Below, piece after piece: positions 61,197-64,000 of a stretch of DNA of 64,000 nucleotides (position 1 is its first letter; every line of letters starts with the position of its first letter). Source of the DNA: Salipaludibacillus neizhouensis. GTDB lineage: Bacteria; Bacillota; Bacilli; Bacillales; Salisediminibacteriaceae. Below the pieces are notes generated by a model. It saw nothing but the letters and a program-made list of their open reading frames with translations, was not told where the DNA came from and did not search any database. The translations under genes and the position numbers were made by a program. Location of the stretch: positions 317,927 to 381,926 of the forward strand of contig NZ_KZ614146.1 of the NCBI RefSeq assembly GCF_002886185.1, given 5' to 3'.

Positions 61197-64000
61197 ATGT
61201 CATTTGTTCATCTACATGTTCACAGTGAGTTCAGTTTGCTTCAAAGTGCCGCCAAAATAGCCGATATCGTAAGCCTTGCAGCGGAACTAAACTTTCCAGC
61301 CGTGGCATTAACAGATATTAATGCGATGCATGGCGTCATTCCATTTTATAAAGCATGTAAAGAAAAAGGAATTAAACCCATTATCGGTGTGGAGCTTCAT
61401 TACAATGAAAAGGAACTTTCTGGTCGGGAAGGGCCAAAATACAGTTTATTATTTCTAGCAAAATCAAATAAAGGATATAGGTCTCTATTAACACTTACTA
61501 CACTTGCTCAAACGAGAGAAAATAAGCAATATCCATACATTACATATAGTGATTTAGAAAAACATGCAGTTGATATAATCATTATCAGCCCTTTTGAAAC
61601 AGGCGAAATGCAGTTCTTATTGCAAAATGGTCAAAAAGCAGAAGCAAACCAGGTTCTTGACAATCTTAGAAAGATTGTTGTTGAACAAGATGTTTATGTA
61701 GAAATTCAAAATCACTGGCGTCGTGAAGAAAGAGAACGACTTCTTGCTATTCGTGAGTGGCAGCTAGAAAGGACTATCCCAATAGTTGCTTCTAATCACG
61801 TGCACTTCCTGAAGAAAGAACAAAAAGATGCGCATCGAGTTCTGAATGCGATAAGGCTAGGAGAGAAGTTAGACACGTTACCTGCGGGCGTAACCTCAGA
61901 AGAATATACCTTCAAGAGCCAGCAGGAAATGAAAGAGCTTCTCCCTTCATGGGAGAACGCCATAAATGAGACTGAGAAAATCTCAGAGCGCTGTGAAGTT
62001 ACGATAGCTTTAGGAGAACCGGTTTTACCCGAGTTTCCAGTGCCTCAAGGGTTTACTTCCCACACCTTTTTAAAACATCTATGTGACTTAGGTGTGAAGG
62101 AACGCTTTCAAGATCCACAAGAAAATGTATGGCAGCGGTTAGCATACGAATTGGAAGTTATATCAACAATGAATTATGAAGATTACTTTCTTATTGTTGC
62201 TGATTTCATGAAATACGCTCATGATAATCATATTTTAACAGGACCTGGAAGAGGTTCGGCAGCTGGTTCAATAGTCGCTTATGTTCTTAAAATTACGAAT
62301 GTTGATCCGTTAGAACATGATCTTCTTTTTGAAAGATTCTTAAACCCGGAACGTGTATCCATGCCAGATATTGATATTGATTTTTCGGATACTCAAAGGG
62401 ATGAAGTGATTCAATATGTAGCTGGGAAATACGGCAAGACTCATGTATCACAAATTGTGACGTTTGGAACACTTGCTGCAAAAGCTGCATTGAGAGATTC
62501 TGCTCGAGTATTAGACTTGCAGCAAAATAAAATTGATCGTGTAGCGAAGTTAATACCGAGTAAATCGCATATCACACTTCGCCAAGCTATTGCCGAGACA
62601 CCTGCTCTAAAAGATATGATAGCAGGAGATGAAGAACTGATAACATTATTTCGGATAGCCGAAAATATAGAAGGCCTGCCGCGTCATACATCCATACATG
62701 CGGCGGGAGTTGTTATGAGTAAAGAGCCTTTAACGAACGTTGTCCCTTTACAACAGGGAAACGATGGCCTCTATTTAACTCAGTATCCAATGGGCGATTT
62801 AGAGGAAATTGGGTTATTGAAGATGGACTTTCTGGGTTTAAGAAATTTAAGCTTCATCGAACGAATCATTCAATTAGTGTTTTCAAATAAAGGGATGAAG
62901 ATTGAATTAGATCATCTTCCCTGGAATGATAAAAAAACGTTTGATCTATTAAGTGAAGGAGATACGAGCGGAATTTTTCAATTGGAGTCAGCTGGTATGA
63001 AACGTGTATTAAAAGGATTAAAACCAAGTGAGTTTGAAGATATCGTTGCTGTCAATGCTTTGTACCGTCCAGGTCCGATGGAAAATATTCCGCTTTACAT
63101 CGCACGAAAACATGGCGAAAAATCAGTTAGTTATCCCCATGAAGATTTAAAGGGAATTTTAAAATCCACATACGGAGTAGTTATTTATCAAGAACAAATT
63201 ATGAAAATAGCTTCTCTCATGGCTGGGTTCACATTAGCTGAAGCGGATGTGTTAAGAAGAGCTGTCGGGAAAAAGAAAAAAGAAATATTAGAGGAAACAC
63301 GTGAACAGTTTGTTCGTGGTGCTAGTAAAAAGAACTACTCGTTGGAGGAAGCAGAGAAAGTTTATGATTTAATTGTTCGATTCGCCGATTATGGTTTCAA
63401 CCGGAGTCACGCCGTAGCGTATAGTATGATTTCATATCAGCTGGCTTATTTAAAAGCGAATCATTCTCAAGAGTTTTTAAGTAGTTTAATGGACATGTCT
63501 ATTCATAATCAGGAGAAGCTTTCTGAATACATCTCAGAAGCTAGAAGAAAAAATATAACAGTCATGGGACCTTCCATTCTTCACAGCGGAGCTTTGTTTG
63601 AAGTGAAACAAGGGGCTATTTTTATTGGTTTAGCTGCCTTGAAAAATTTAGGACTTCAAGCTATAAAAAATATCATTGAGGAAAGAAGAAACGGACCATT
63701 CAAAAACTTGTTTGACCTGTGCTCACGTGTCTCCGGTAAAACCCTTTCCCGTAAAGCATTGGAGTCACTTGTATTTGCAGGAGCGCTGGATGATTTTGGC
63801 GTCGAAAGAGCAAGCCAGTTAGCATCTTTAGACGATGCGATGGAATTTGGTGAAAAGGAAAGAGAAAAGCAGTTGCAAAGACAGGATCTTCTCTTTTACG
63901 AGGAGGATAGTAATCCAACCTATACGGAAGTTTCTCCTTTGTCTAATAAAGATCATCTTCGTTATGAGAAAGAAGTTTTAGGATTTTATGCTTCAGGACA
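61197..64000 (+). CDS. dnaE: DNA polymerase III DnaE, N-terminal 934 codons
   Basis: The gene runs off the right edge; 934 codons are present of about 1,110. It starts at ATG 61197 behind GGGGGG. The N-terminal PHP domain opens SFVHLHVHSEFSLLQSAA. The polymerase active site Pro390-Asp-Ile-Asp-Ile-Asp-Phe396 supplies the metal-binding aspartates, with GPGRGSAAGSIVAY before it and YGFNRSHAVAYSMISYQLAYLK (helix-hairpin region) near 735. DnaE extends primers on the lagging strand together with PolC in low-GC Firmicutes. The frame is open to base 64000. Confidence 0.97.
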   Translation, partial: MSFVHLHVHSEFSLLQSAAKIADIVSLAAELNFPAVALTDINAMHGVIPFYKACKEKGIKPIIGVELHYNEKELSGREGPKYSLLFLAKSNKGYRSLLTLTTLAQTRENKQYPYITYSDLEKHAVDIIIISPFETGEMQFLLQNGQKAEANQVLDNLRKIVVEQDVYVEIQNHWRREERERLLAIREWQLERTIPIVASNHVHFLKKEQKDAHRVLNAIRLGEKLDTLPAGVTSEEYTFKSQQEMKELLPSWENAINETEKISERCEVTIALGEPVLPEFPVPQGFTSHTFLKHLCDLGVKERFQDPQENVWQRLAYELEVISTMNYEDYFLIVADFMKYAHDNHILTGPGRGSAAGSIVAYVLKITNVDPLEHDLLFERFLNPERVSMPDIDIDFSDTQRDEVIQYVAGKYGKTHVSQIVTFGTLAAKAALRDSARVLDLQQNKIDRVAKLIPSKSHITLRQAIAETPALKDMIAGDEELITLFRIAENIEGLPRHTSIHAAGVVMSKEPLTNVVPLQQGNDGLYLTQYPMGDLEEIGLLKMDFLGLRNLSFIERIIQLVFSNKGMKIELDHLPWNDKKTFDLLSEGDTSGIFQLESAGMKRVLKGLKPSEFEDIVAVNALYRPGPMENIPLYIARKHGEKSVSYPHEDLKGILKSTYGVVIYQEQIMKIASLMAGFTLAEADVLRRAVGKKKKEILEETREQFVRGASKKNYSLEEAEKVYDLIVRFADYGFNRSHAVAYSMISYQLAYLKANHSQEFLSSLMDMSIHNQEKLSEYISEARRKNITVMGPSILHSGALFEVKQGAIFIGLAALKNLGLQAIKNIIEERRNGPFKNLFDLCSRVSGKTLSRKALESLVFAGALDDFGVERASQLASLDDAMEFGEKEREKQLQRQDLLFYEEDSNPTYTEVSPLSNKDHLRYEKEVLGFYASG

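Overview
This 64 kb window is a low-GC Firmicute chromosome segment, almost certainly from an endospore-forming member of the Bacillaceae. The evidence is the gene order, which follows the Bacillus subtilis ytoP-to-dnaE region very closely, and the sporulation genes it carries: an alpha/beta-type SASP, GerW (YtfJ), RefZ, YtrH/YtrI and two CotF-like proteins. Several proteins are acidic (MotS, the tail of PBP1A, SppA, SftA) and the only flagellar stator pair is of the MotPS type. This hints at a moderately halophilic or alkaliphilic relative such as the Halobacillus/Virgibacillus group; that is inference and the genus is not fixed.

Layout. 1-12.5 kb: end of an M42 aminopeptidase, a DUF84 NTPase, YtoQ, a lipoprotein, a stand-alone PTS IIC with thioredoxin YtpP, YtpQ, DNA translocase SftA, a small damaged-looking ORF, a short nicotinate phosphoribosyltransferase, an unrecognised 220-aa protein, MurC and a polysaccharide deacetylase. 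12.6-22.2 kb: two CotF-like genes, the ytxGHJ stress operon, an inserted FtsA-like ATPase with a repeat tail, aroA, ccpA and motPS. 22.3-31.2 kb: acuABC, a class A PBP with an FN3 domain and Asn/Glu tail, a T-box-controlled tyrS, and rpsD with its S4-type leader. 31.4-42.3 kb: dgcP, ytsP, refZ, hisJ, ezrA, brnQ, nifZ-thiI and a SASP gene. 42.4-53.5 kb: ytcJ, nadK, sppA-yteJ, ytfI-gerW, tpx, ytxK, ackA, a Usp and an unusual SDR. 53.8-64 kb: an Xaa-Pro peptidase, ytkL, a lipoprotein, ytoI, ytpI, nrnA, ytrHI and the first 934 codons of dnaE.

Most of this is conserved housekeeping. Themes include the cell envelope and division (MurC, SftA, EzrA, PBP1A, FtsA-like), carbon control and acetate (CcpA, AckA, AcuABC), thiol and sulfur chemistry (YtpP, YtxJ, Tpx, YtsP, NifZ-ThiI) and sporulation.

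No CRISPR array, prophage, insertion sequence, tRNA or rRNA gene was seen. The material outside standard annotation is (i) a dispersed palindromic intergenic element of about 120-150 bp with compensatory base changes between copies, (ii) two recurrent terminator-like hairpin families, (iii) an actin-like ATPase with five or six tandem C-terminal modules inserted between ytxJ and aroA, (iv) an SDR lacking the catalytic Tyr and Ser, and (v) an in-frame coding-like stretch without a start codon before the ORF at 7465. Start codons were moved from the longest reading frame wherever a Shine-Dalgarno sequence or family alignment favoured a later one. Family assignments rest on remembered motifs and gene order; no database search was run.
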